This document shows positions 15,639 through 22,916 of a stretch of DNA of 64,000 nucleotides, piece by piece; within the stretch, counting starts at the first letter, position 1, and every line of letters begins with the position of its first letter. A program made the position numbers and the translations under genes. Below the pieces are notes generated by a model. The model saw nothing but the letters and a program-made list of their open reading frames with translations, did not search any database and had not been told where the DNA came from. The stretch is from Granulicella rosea (GTDB lineage Bacteria > Acidobacteriota > Terriglobia > Terriglobales > Acidobacteriaceae): assembly GCF_900188085.1 (NCBI RefSeq), contig NZ_FZOU01000001.1, positions 1,240,001 to 1,304,000 of the forward strand, given 5' to 3'.

Positions 15639-16286
15639 TTAAAGATATGCGGCGAGGAAGTCGGAGACCAGGGTGACGATGCGTATCTGGGCGGCTGTGG
15701 AGAACCAGTGGTCTTCGGCGGCGAATAGCTGAGTCTGGTGCGGAACTTGGTGTTCGGTCAGAATGCGGTCGACCTTGTGGGCCTCGGCGACGGGGACGAC
15801 CTTGTCCGCCTCGCCGTGCAGTATGAGAGTCGGCGGAAAGTTCGGTGTAACGCGCGCGTCCCACGGGCTGACCAGCCCGCCGGACAGCTCCACGATGGCT
15901 TTGATCGGCTGCGCGGCTTCGGTTCCGAGGGCGAGCGAGATGAATGCGCCAAGCGAGATGCCGAGCAGCGCGATCCGGCTGGGGTCGGCGGCCGGGCGCT
16001 CGGATATATAGGTGAGGGTGTCGCGTACGGTCTCGAGCCACAGCGGGACGTGTTCGCCATCGAGGATGGTGGCGGTGTCTGCAAAGGCGGTCGCGGTGCG
16101 GTCGAAGTAGTGCGGCGCGTAGAGCGCGATGCCTGCCGCCGCGAGCGGGGGCGCCAGCCGGTCGAACCATTGATCGACGTTGCCGCCCGCGCCATGGAGC
16201 AGGAGAATGGCTGGGCGCGGCGTCGCGCTCGCGGGCTCGGACTGCCGGAGACGGATGGCGGTGTTACCGGAGGTGAAGGTCTGCAT
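15639..16286 (-). CDS. Alpha/beta hydrolase, dienelactone hydrolase-like
   Basis: A 215-residue cytoplasmic hydrolase. The oxyanion strand is AILLLHGAGGNVDQW, the nucleophile elbow GISLG (about residue 110-115), the acid LILHGEADKVVPV and the His AAEDHWF. This order and the small size match dienelactone hydrolase/BAAT-like enzymes. The ATG at 16286 is preferred to the TTG at 16292. It is divergent from tsaB, 65 bp apart. Natural substrate unknown; no operon partner helps. Confidence 0.85.
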   Translation of the reverse strand: MQTFTSGNTAIRLRQSEPASATPRPAILLLHGAGGNVDQWFDRLAPPLAAAGIALYAPHYFDRTATAFADTATILDGEHVPLWLETVRDTLTYISERPAADPSRIALLGISLGAFISLALGTEAAQPIKAIVELSGGLVSPWDARVTPNFPPTLILHGEADKVVPVAEAHKVDRILTEHQVPHQTQLFAAEDHWFSTAAQIRIVTLVSDFLAAYL

Positions 16287-16351
16287 ACTCAATGTGTGAT
16301 GCGCGAGGGGCCGCGACGGATATGATGTCTCTCGTGGGGAAGGCGGATTCG

Positions 16352-17005
16352 ATGCGGCTGCTGGTGATCAATACGTGCGGTGCGGAGGGGCTTGTGGCGC
16401 TGGCAGAGGATGGCTCCACGCTCGCGTCCCAGACGCTGCCGGGGCGCGGCACGTCGGAGACCCTGATGCCTGCGATCGCGCGGCTCTTCGGCGCGGTGGG
16501 TTGGCGGGTCGCTGACCTGGGCGCGCTGGCGATCCTGACCGGGCCGGGTTCGTTCACCGGCGTGCGCGTGGGGCTGAGCGCGGCGAAGGGTCTCTGCGAG
16601 GCGGGCGGCGTAGGCCTGGTGGCGATCTCGCGGCTCGCGGCAGTGGCTGCTGCCGTGCCGGCGGGTATCGCGGTCGCACTGCTCGATGCCGGGCGGGGAG
16701 AGTTTTACTTCGGCGTGTATCGCGCAGGGCAGTGCGAGGGCGAGGGCCTGATGCGGCGCGACGAGATCGCAAAGCTCGTCGCCGGAGCGGTGCTTGTAAC
16801 CTGCGAGTCGAGGGTTCGGGACTCGCTGGCGGAATACGATGTCATGCTGGTCGATGAGCCCGGCGTCGAGCGTATGCTCGCGCTGGCCGAGGTTCGCATC
16901 GCGACGGGGGAGTGGGCCAATGTGGCGTCGGTCGACGCGAACTACCTGCGCCGGACCGACGCGGAGCTGGTGATGGAGCGGAAGTTGAGCGCGGTGGCTC
17001 CTTGA
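16352..17005 (+). CDS. tsaB: tRNA N6-threonylcarbamoyladenosine biosynthesis protein TsaB
   Basis: A 217-residue ASKHA-fold partner of TsaD in making t6A37 on ANN-decoding tRNAs. The diagnostic block LTGPGSFTGVRVGLSAAKGL is present, and the N-terminus MRLLVINTCGAEGLVAL is normal. ATG 16352 follows GGGGAAGG; the frame extends upstream to 16292 without family sequence. TATGAT at 16321-16326 is a plausible -10. The stop overlaps the start of rimI (TTGA), which is the common tsaB-rimI arrangement. Confidence 0.94.
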   Translation: MRLLVINTCGAEGLVALAEDGSTLASQTLPGRGTSETLMPAIARLFGAVGWRVADLGALAILTGPGSFTGVRVGLSAAKGLCEAGGVGLVAISRLAAVAAAVPAGIAVALLDAGRGEFYFGVYRAGQCEGEGLMRRDEIAKLVAGAVLVTCESRVRDSLAEYDVMLVDEPGVERMLALAEVRIATGEWANVASVDANYLRRTDAELVMERKLSAVAP

Positions 17006-17484
17006 AGCCCGCATTCGTGGTGCGGCCTGCGGAGGAGGCGGATCTGCCGGAGCTCTTGCGGCTGGAGCGCGCGACGCCGGAGGCGCCCCACTGGCCGGAG
17101 GCGGAGTATCTGCGGATCGTCGCCGCGGAGCCTGGCCCGCTGCGGCGCTGTCTCTTCGTCGCGTGGCTCGATGGCGATCTGGCGGGGTTTGCCGTCGGCA
17201 AGACGCTCGGCGACGAGGCGGAGCTGGAGTCGGTCGCGGTGGACGCCGGCCTGCGTCGGATGGGGCTGGGGGCCGCGCTCTGCCGGGCCGTGATGGACTG
17301 GTGCCGCAGGCAGGAAGCCGATGCGATCGATCTGGAGGTGCGCGCCGGAAGCGCGGGCGCGATGCGGCTCTATCATGGTCTGGGATTTGAGGAGGTCGGG
17401 CGCCGGACAGCGTACTATCGCGATCCGGTGGAAGACGCGGTGCTGATGCGGCGTGAGCTGCTGGAGAGCCACTGGCTGTGGTGA
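17002..17484 (+). CDS. rimI: RimI-like ribosomal-protein-alanine N-acetyltransferase (GNAT)
   Basis: A 160-residue GNAT enzyme. Acetyl-CoA motif A appears as VAVDAGLRRMGLGAALCRAV and motif B as AGAMRLYHGLGFEEVGRR. RimI acetylates the N-terminal Ala of ribosomal protein S18; related GNATs acetylate other N-termini, so specificity is inferred from its place after tsaB. The probable start is the TTG at 17002, overlapping the tsaB stop by 3 bases; a GTG at 17017 is possible. Confidence 0.85.
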   Translation: MKPAFVVRPAEEADLPELLRLERATPEAPHWPEAEYLRIVAAEPGPLRRCLFVAWLDGDLAGFAVGKTLGDEAELESVAVDAGLRRMGLGAALCRAVMDWCRRQEADAIDLEVRAGSAGAMRLYHGLGFEEVGRRTAYYRDPVEDAVLMRRELLESHWLW

Positions 17485-17529
17485 GTTCGAGCCGATTCGA
17501 AAGCTGGAGGTTCGTTGACCGGCACCACG

Positions 17530-17535
17530 TATAAT
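17530..17535 (+). promoter_or_regulatory. -10 element TATAAT just upstream of psd
   Basis: A consensus TATAAT ends 9 bases before the psd ATG at 17545. A transcript from it would have almost no 5' leader, and there is no Shine-Dalgarno in that gap. A TTGACC lies at 17515-17520 but is only 9 bases from the -10, too close to serve as its -35. Confidence 0.45.
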
Positions 17536-17544
17536 CGTCGGGAC

Positions 17545-18192
17545 ATGGTCAAAGACGGGTATTTCTACGGTTTAGGTTTTGGAGTGGTCGCGGCGGTCGT
17601 GTTCGTGCTGACCCACAGCCTGTTGCTGGTGCTGATTCCGGTGCTGCTGGCGGCGTTTTTTCTCTGGTTCTTTCGCGATCCGGAACGGGTGATTCCCACC
17701 GGCGCGGGTGAGATCGTCTCTCCCGGCGACGGCGTCGTGACCGACACCGAGCTGATCGAGACAGTCGATGGACCCCGGATGCGGATGAGCATCTTCCTGA
17801 ACGTCTTCAACGTGCATGTAAACCGGGTTCCGGTCTCGGGCACGGTGACGCGCGTGGAATATATCAAGGGCGCGTTTTTGAACGCGATGAATCCCAAATC
17901 CGGCACGGAGAACGAGCAGAGCCTGATCGTGATCGACGCGGGCGGATATGAGATTGCGTTCAAGCAGATCGCCGGCCTTCTGGCGAGGCGCATCGTCTGC
18001 AATCTCGTTGCGGGCGAAAAAGTGGTACGCGGACAGCGGATGGGACTGATCAAGTTCGGCTCGCGCGTGGACGTAGTGATGCCGGTCGAGGCGAAGCTGC
18101 TGGTCTCGAAGGGCGTCAAGGTGTCGGGTGGATCGACCGTCCTGGCGGTGCTGCCGCTCGGCCTGATGGGCGGTTCGGACGTGGTGGCCTAG
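17545..18192 (+). CDS. psd: Phosphatidylserine decarboxylase proenzyme
   Basis: A 215-residue short-type (PSD-A) proenzyme that makes phosphatidylethanolamine from phosphatidylserine in the membrane. An N-terminal hydrophobic region (FGVVAAVVFVLTHSLLLVLI) is followed by FFRDPERVIP and the conserved FNVHVNRVPVSG. The self-cleavage site lies in VSGGSTVLAV, where Ser197 would become the pyruvoyl group. ATG 17545 fits the family; an upstream TTG at 17515 is less likely because a -10 box would lie inside the gene. The stop is immediately followed by the pssA ATG. Confidence 0.95.
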   Translation: MVKDGYFYGLGFGVVAAVVFVLTHSLLLVLIPVLLAAFFLWFFRDPERVIPTGAGEIVSPGDGVVTDTELIETVDGPRMRMSIFLNVFNVHVNRVPVSGTVTRVEYIKGAFLNAMNPKSGTENEQSLIVIDAGGYEIAFKQIAGLLARRIVCNLVAGEKVVRGQRMGLIKFGSRVDVVMPVEAKLLVSKGVKVSGGSTVLAVLPLGLMGGSDVVA

Positions 18193-19020
18193 ATGGCGGA
18201 GACTCTACCGGCGAAGCGCAGGCCACGTCGAGGCATGTACGTGCTGCCGTCGACCTTCACGGCAGGCAATATGGCCTTCGGTTTCTATGCGATGACCCAG
18301 AGCCTGCAGGGCGCGCTGTACAACAATAACGAGTGCTTCGACCGGGCAGCGCTGGCGATCGGGATTGCGATTCTCTTCGACAGTCTGGACGGCCGGATCG
18401 CGCGCATGACCAATACGACGAGCGACTTCGGCAAGGAGCTGGACTCGCTGGCCGACGTGGTGACCTTCGGCGTCGCGCCGGCGGTGCTGGCGTATGTCTG
18501 GGGCGTGCGGATGCTTCCGGCGAATGTCTATCCGATGTTGCGGGAACGGGTAAGCGCGCTGGCCGTGGTCGTCTGCTTCCTGTTTCTGGTCTGTGGTGCG
18601 TGCCGTCTGGCGCGGTTCAATATCAGCCACAATCCGCAGCCGCGCAACCCAGGTCGTCCGGGGCGGAAGTACTTCGTCGGCATGCCGATTCCGGCCGGCG
18701 CCGGTGTCCTTGCCTCCGTCATTCACTGCTATAGCGGCAGCCCGATCCACGATCCGCGTATCTCGCTGATCTGGCTTGGCTTGATCGCCGGAGTAGGCTT
18801 CCTGATGGTCAGCAGTTGGCGTTTCTGGAGCGGCAAGGAGATCGACTTCAGCGGTAAGCATCCGTTCCAGCTTTTTGTGCTGCTCGCGCTGGTCGGCGGC
18901 CTGGTTTGGAAGTTTTCGGAGTATATGCTGATCTCGATTGCGCTGGCCTACCTGGTTTCGGGTGTGCTGGCGCGGCTCGCGTATCGGTGGGAGCGGGATC
19001 ATCGGCTGGGCGCCCGGTAG
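18193..19020 (+). CDS. pssA: CDP-diacylglycerol--serine O-phosphatidyltransferase
   Basis: A 275-residue polytopic CDP-alcohol phosphatidyltransferase. The signature DGRIARMTNTTSDFGKELD continues to SLAD, giving the DGxxAR..G..D..D pattern for metal and CDP-DAG binding. Several hydrophobic helices follow (ALAVVVCFLFLVCGACRL; LIWLGLIAGVGFLMV). It makes phosphatidylserine, the substrate of the psd product encoded directly upstream with no gap, so the two genes form the PE pathway. Confidence 0.95.
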   Translation: MAETLPAKRRPRRGMYVLPSTFTAGNMAFGFYAMTQSLQGALYNNNECFDRAALAIGIAILFDSLDGRIARMTNTTSDFGKELDSLADVVTFGVAPAVLAYVWGVRMLPANVYPMLRERVSALAVVVCFLFLVCGACRLARFNISHNPQPRNPGRPGRKYFVGMPIPAGAGVLASVIHCYSGSPIHDPRISLIWLGLIAGVGFLMVSSWRFWSGKEIDFSGKHPFQLFVLLALVGGLVWKFSEYMLISIALAYLVSGVLARLAYRWERDHRLGAR

Positions 19021-19038
19021 ATCCGAAAGGTTGATGGC

Positions 19039-20082
19039 ATGGCAAATGGAATGTACCGGATCGGAATCGTCGGGGCGACCTCGATGGTGGGCAAAGAGCT
19101 GGCCGATGAGCTGCAGGAGTCGCTGCTGGCGGCGTCGGACTTCATCCTGCTGGACGACGAAGAGGTGACCGGACAGGTCGCGTCGGTGGGGGACGAGGCG
19201 GCGTTTGTGCAGAAGATCGAGCCGGCCTCCTTCGACCGGATGGACTTCGTCTTCTTCGCAGGCGAAGAGGACGACACAGAGAAACACTGGCAGAATGCAA
19301 GGCGAACCGGCGCAAGCGTGGTCGATCTGAGCTATGCGCTGGAGCGGGAGACGGATGTGCTCGTCCGCGCCCCGTGGGTGGCGGAGGTGCTGAAGAATAA
19401 GGGCGCTGCCGGACCAGACCTGAAGACGAAGGCGGTTGTGGCGGCGCATCCGGCTGCGGTCATGCTTGGCCTGGCTGCGGCGCGGGTGAGTGCTTCAGTC
19501 GGCATTCGCACGCTGGCCGCGACGCTGCTGGAGCCTGCATCCGAACATGGTCGCGAAGCCATGGACGAGCTGCATCAGCAGACGGTGAACCTGCTGTCGT
19601 TCCAGAATCTGCCGAAGGATCAGTACGATGCGCAGGTGTCGTTCAACCTTCTGCCGACGCTGGGCGAGGACGCAAAGGTAAAGCTGGCGGAGGTGGAACA
19701 GCGCGTGCGCGCGCACTACGACACGGTTTCCGCCGGTCTCTTACCGGAGCTGGAACTGCAGGTTGTGCAGGCGCCGGTCTTCCACGGGTATGTCGCTTCG
19801 GTGTTTCTCGAGATATCGGCGCCTTTGACTGTCGCGCAACTCGAAGCCGCCCTGACCGGCGATCATATGGATGTGGTGTCGTCGGAGTTCGATCCGCCCA
19901 GCAACCTGAGCGCCGCCGGGCAGGAAGACGTGATGGTGCTGGTGCGCGCCGCCGGAAAGACCGCTGCGGGGACGCGGTTCTGGCTGTGGCTCGCAGCCGA
20001 CAACCTGAAGCTGCGCGCGCTGAACGGCATCGCCTGCGCAAACGAACTGCGAAGACTGCGCCCGCAGGGTAAGGTGCAGTAG
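19039..20082 (+). CDS. Aspartate-semialdehyde dehydrogenase-like protein lacking the catalytic Cys
   Basis: A 347-residue protein with the ASADH/Usg-type fold. The N-terminal Rossmann motif is IGIVGATSMVGKELAD, and the C-terminal half has the dimerisation domain (VVQAPVFHGYVASVFLEI). In real ASADHs the active Cys lies in ANPNCST; here the aligned segment is AAHPAAVMLG, so Ala140 replaces Cys. It should not reduce aspartyl phosphate. It sits 18 bp after pssA with AAGG 8 bases before the ATG, so it is probably in the same operon. Role unknown; a structural or regulatory role beside phospholipid synthesis is speculation. Confidence 0.8.
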   Translation: MANGMYRIGIVGATSMVGKELADELQESLLAASDFILLDDEEVTGQVASVGDEAAFVQKIEPASFDRMDFVFFAGEEDDTEKHWQNARRTGASVVDLSYALERETDVLVRAPWVAEVLKNKGAAGPDLKTKAVVAAHPAAVMLGLAAARVSASVGIRTLAATLLEPASEHGREAMDELHQQTVNLLSFQNLPKDQYDAQVSFNLLPTLGEDAKVKLAEVEQRVRAHYDTVSAGLLPELELQVVQAPVFHGYVASVFLEISAPLTVAQLEAALTGDHMDVVSSEFDPPSNLSAAGQEDVMVLVRAAGKTAAGTRFWLWLAADNLKLRALNGIACANELRRLRPQGKVQ

Positions 20083-20089
20083 CGCCCGG

Positions 20090-20118
20090 TTGAATCGGTC
20101 GAAGGGACATGCGATACT
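20090..20118 (+). promoter_or_regulatory. Sigma-70-type promoter of tRNA-Leu
   Basis: TTGAAT (20090-20095), a 17-base spacer and GATACT (20113-20118) make a good sigma-70 promoter. The predicted start is near 20125, about 45 bases before the tRNA. Confidence 0.6.
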
Positions 20119-20169
20119 TCGGACTGGGCCGCGAAAAGGGTATCACGCATCGCATCGACCTTTAGCAAA

Positions 20170-20256
20170 GCCGGGATGGCGGAACAGGCAGACGCAGCGG
20201 ACTCAAAATCCGCCGACCGCAAGGTCGTGGGGGTTCGACCCCCCCTCCCGGCACCA
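20170..20256 (+). tRNA. tRNA-Leu (anticodon CAA)
   Basis: The acceptor arms GCCGGGA (20170-20176) and TCCCGGC (20246-20252) pair fully, and the 3' ACCA is encoded (20253-20256). The anticodon stem GCGGA/TCCGC encloses the loop CTCAAAA, giving anticodon CAA. The T arm GGGGG-TTCGACC-CCCCC is canonical. A long variable arm (GACCGCAAGGTC) confirms the class II Leu type. It reads UUG codons. Confidence 0.95.
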
Positions 20257-20278
20257 TAAAATCGATAACTTATCCCTT

Positions 20279-20304
20279 AGTCGGTTCCGAGCCCGGAGCC
20301 GACT
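20279..20304 (+). terminator. Hairpin downstream of tRNA-Leu
   Basis: AGTCGGTTCC (20279-20288) pairs with GGAGCCGACT (20295-20304) with one G-T wobble and a 6-base loop; TTGTCC follows. It is probably the tRNA terminator. The remaining sequence to 20522 has no gene I can support. Confidence 0.5.
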
Positions 20305-20522
20305 TTGTCCAAACTTTGCCCAAACTCGAAATCCCCGGCCGCTCCCGCACGCCGGCTGAGTAGCATGCCACGGCAGAACCCAACGGCGATTGCATTGGTC
20401 TTTCCGGATAGGCGCGGTCCGACTCCTTCGCTCCGATCCTCGAACTCCTCCCAGGAAAATCACCTATCCACCAGGGAGGGGCGGAAATACGCAATGCGAA
20501 ATCATCCTTTTACCGAGGCGCT

Positions 20523-22751
20523 CTATGGCTTGGCGACGGCATGGACCTGGTATGTCTCTCCGGGGGTAGCTGGAAACGAGATTGAATGTGCGTCGACGTT
20601 CCATTTGATTTGAGTGCCGCGGCTATCGGCGACAATGGCAGAGGTCCATCGCTGGCCGACCGGAAGCCCTTGAACCTTCACGGTAATGGGACGTGGATCG
20701 TCCGGCAGGGTGAAAGTGGCGGTTGCGTTTTGAGCGACTGGGTAGACGCAGACCTTGAGTGCTCCGTCGCGGTCTTCGAGCGTGACGCCTGAGCCGCCTA
20801 CAAAGAGTGGTGTTTTATTGGGCGGGAGTGCGAAGTGTCTGAGGAGTTGGTGACCGGAGTAGAGCTGGCCGGTGTCGAAGTCCATCCATTGGCCTTCGGG
20901 CAGGTAGATGTCGCGCGTCGTCGCGGTGTTGTAGTCGTTGCCGTAAAGCGGCGTGGCGAGCAAGGCGTCGCCGATCATCCACTCGTATCCGCGCGTGGCG
21001 GCGTTGTCGCGGGCATACACCTGTGGGTCGTCGGTGAAGGCGACAGGGAGGGGCGCGAGCGGCCATGGGTAGCCGTCGGATGCGAAGCGGCGGGCGTTGC
21101 TGTAGATATAGGGCGCGATACGGGCGTGCAGCCTGGCGGCCTGTAGCATAATGGCGGCGGTGGCGGGTGAGAAGGTCCAGGGCGGTTCGCCCATTCCCAT
21201 GCTGGCGTGGAGCGAGGCCCACATGGCGTTGCGTTGCATGTAGATCTCCATCTGCGGCGTGCGTTTGATGTCGAACCGGTTCTCTGTAAAGGTTCCACCA
21301 ACGATATCCGGATAGACAAGCGGGAAGCCTGAGTAGGCGAGAGCGAGTGCGTTGACGGGGCCTCGATCCTGATCCTGGTTGTAGTTGAAGTCGTTGATGC
21401 GATGCAGGTCGCCGTTGGAGGAAAGGTAGCCGTTGCGCTCGATCACCATCTGTCCCTGCTGCATCAGACGATCGTTGATGGGGTCGACCTTGTCGTCGCG
21501 GAGGTCGTAACCGTTGTAGCCGTAGAAGTCTTCCTTCCAGCCGGTGACACCGTATTGCTGCCATTTGCCGACGAGGTTCATGTACCAGTCGAGCGCTGCC
21601 GGATTGTGAGCATCGAGCAGGTAGTACGGCATACGCGGCCACATGCCTACATAACTGGCAGGCTCGCCTTTTTTATCTTTGAGGAAGTAACCCTTTGCCG
21701 CGCCTTCGGCGGAATAGGGGCCGGTAGTGATGAAGGTGATGCGGAGACCGAAGAGCAGCGCGAGATGTTCCTGGGTGAGATGCTGGACCAAGGCTTTGGG
21801 ATCGGGGTAGCGATGGTGGTCCCATAGGCCGAAGCTGGTGGTTTCATGCATGGATGCAGGCTCGGCAGGCCAGAAGCCCGAGCCGACGGCTGCCCACCGC
21901 AGGGGATACCCGTCATGCAGATAGCGGTCGATGCTCTCGAGATCGGTGCTCTGGTTGGTGTTCCAACCAAGCGCGCCGAACGCCTCCCAGCCGACGCCGA
22001 AGGCCTGGTACTTGGGCATGAAGACGCGGTAGCCGGCCGCGTTGCGAGCGTCGAGATAGGCCTTGTAGATCTGGTGCATGTCGCCGAAGAAGTATTGCAT
22101 GGTGACGGCTGAGCGGGCGGACGCCACGCCCTGCACGATCTCGTCTGCGCTGGTATGCACGATCTTGCGATTCGGATCGATGAGCAGAACCGCGAAGTGG
22201 CGGGTGGGATAGAGGATGAAGTTGCCGATAAGCCGGGAGTTGCCCTGGCCTGCCTGGAAGGCGTCGTCGGCAAAGCCGGTAACGTCGGTGTTGAACGATT
22301 TGTCAGGCAGAGTGGAGAGCGTCTGCTCGACTGCGTGGTCGGCGAGGCCGTAGGCGGGGGTGGCGCCGGCGGTGACAAAGCGGACTTCGAGTCCGGGGTG
22401 TTCCGGTGTGAGTGTGAGGGTCGCGGTATGTGGCCCGAAAGCGATCGTCAGTTTCGCGGATTGGCCATCCGAGGTGCGGGCGCTCAAGGTACAGGGAGAT
22501 TGTTTGCATGAAGAACCGGCCTGGAGAGAGACCGGAGAGCCGCCGAGCAGGATGCCTGCGGTAGTGGCTGCGTCGACGAGCGGCCGTTTGTTCACGCGGA
22601 TCTCGTAGCGTGTGCCGACAAGGGTGGAGAGGAAGGAAACATCGCCTTTTTGCAGGTCGATGGAGGGTGCGATCTGGGCCATGGCTGCGCACGAGGTGCT
22701 GGCCAGGACGGCGGCAAGAGTGAAGGATCGGGCATTCGGCGTAGAGGTCAT
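20523..22751 (-). CDS. Secreted GH31-family alpha-glycosidase
   Basis: A 742-residue exported glycosidase. It has a signal peptide (RSFTLAAVLASTSCAAMAQ) and an N-terminal beta-sandwich, followed by a TIM barrel. GWKEDFYGYNGYD carries the likely nucleophile Asp of the KxDxxG type. The C-terminal GH31 block reads DIYLPEGQWMDFDTG. Substrate (alpha-xyloside, alpha-galactoside or other) cannot be read. ATG 22751 starts the signal peptide; the frame extends to 22802 without reason. It is divergent from the FAD oxidoreductase gene, and the shared promoter holds a GTTAAGCGCT LacI-type site, so it belongs to the pectin locus regulon. Confidence 0.87.
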   Translation of the reverse strand: MTSTPNARSFTLAAVLASTSCAAMAQIAPSIDLQKGDVSFLSTLVGTRYEIRVNKRPLVDAATTAGILLGGSPVSLQAGSSCKQSPCTLSARTSDGQSAKLTIAFGPHTATLTLTPEHPGLEVRFVTAGATPAYGLADHAVEQTLSTLPDKSFNTDVTGFADDAFQAGQGNSRLIGNFILYPTRHFAVLLIDPNRKIVHTSADEIVQGVASARSAVTMQYFFGDMHQIYKAYLDARNAAGYRVFMPKYQAFGVGWEAFGALGWNTNQSTDLESIDRYLHDGYPLRWAAVGSGFWPAEPASMHETTSFGLWDHHRYPDPKALVQHLTQEHLALLFGLRITFITTGPYSAEGAAKGYFLKDKKGEPASYVGMWPRMPYYLLDAHNPAALDWYMNLVGKWQQYGVTGWKEDFYGYNGYDLRDDKVDPINDRLMQQGQMVIERNGYLSSNGDLHRINDFNYNQDQDRGPVNALALAYSGFPLVYPDIVGGTFTENRFDIKRTPQMEIYMQRNAMWASLHASMGMGEPPWTFSPATAAIMLQAARLHARIAPYIYSNARRFASDGYPWPLAPLPVAFTDDPQVYARDNAATRGYEWMIGDALLATPLYGNDYNTATTRDIYLPEGQWMDFDTGQLYSGHQLLRHFALPPNKTPLFVGGSGVTLEDRDGALKVCVYPVAQNATATFTLPDDPRPITVKVQGLPVGQRWTSAIVADSRGTQIKWNVDAHSISFPATPGETYQVHAVAKP

Positions 22752-22816
22752 GGGAAGAGATGTTTCCTTGTGTCGGTCTCTGGAAATAGCGATGGCGGTC
22801 ACATCGATTCGTGTTT

Positions 22817-22838
22817 AGTATAGCGCTTAACGTATACT
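22817..22838. promoter_or_regulatory. Face-to-face promoter pair with LacI operator (O1)
   Basis: AGTATA (22817-22822; TATACT on the minus strand) and TATACT (22833-22838, plus strand) are -10 elements for the divergent GH31 and FAD oxidoreductase genes. Between them, read on the minus strand, is GTTAAGCGCTAT, a one-and-a-half-site match to the GTTAAGCGCTTAAC motif found at the other locus promoters. A bound repressor would block both promoters. Confidence 0.6.
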
Positions 22839-22916
22839 CGTTGGCGGGGAATTGAAAAGCCTTGTCCGAGCGGCGAGTTGGACATATCCGCGAAGAAGCG
22901 GCTGACTTCGCGGGGA

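Noticed and set aside
17515..17535. TTGACC/TATAAT as a complete psd promoter
   Set aside because: The spacer is only 9 bases, so only the -10 is kept.
20203..20463. An open frame ending in EGGSNPHDLAVGGF on the minus strand
   Set aside because: It is antisense to tRNA-Leu, a well-known false-ORF source. An integrase remnant or attachment site after the tRNA was considered, but no direct repeat or integrase motif is visible.
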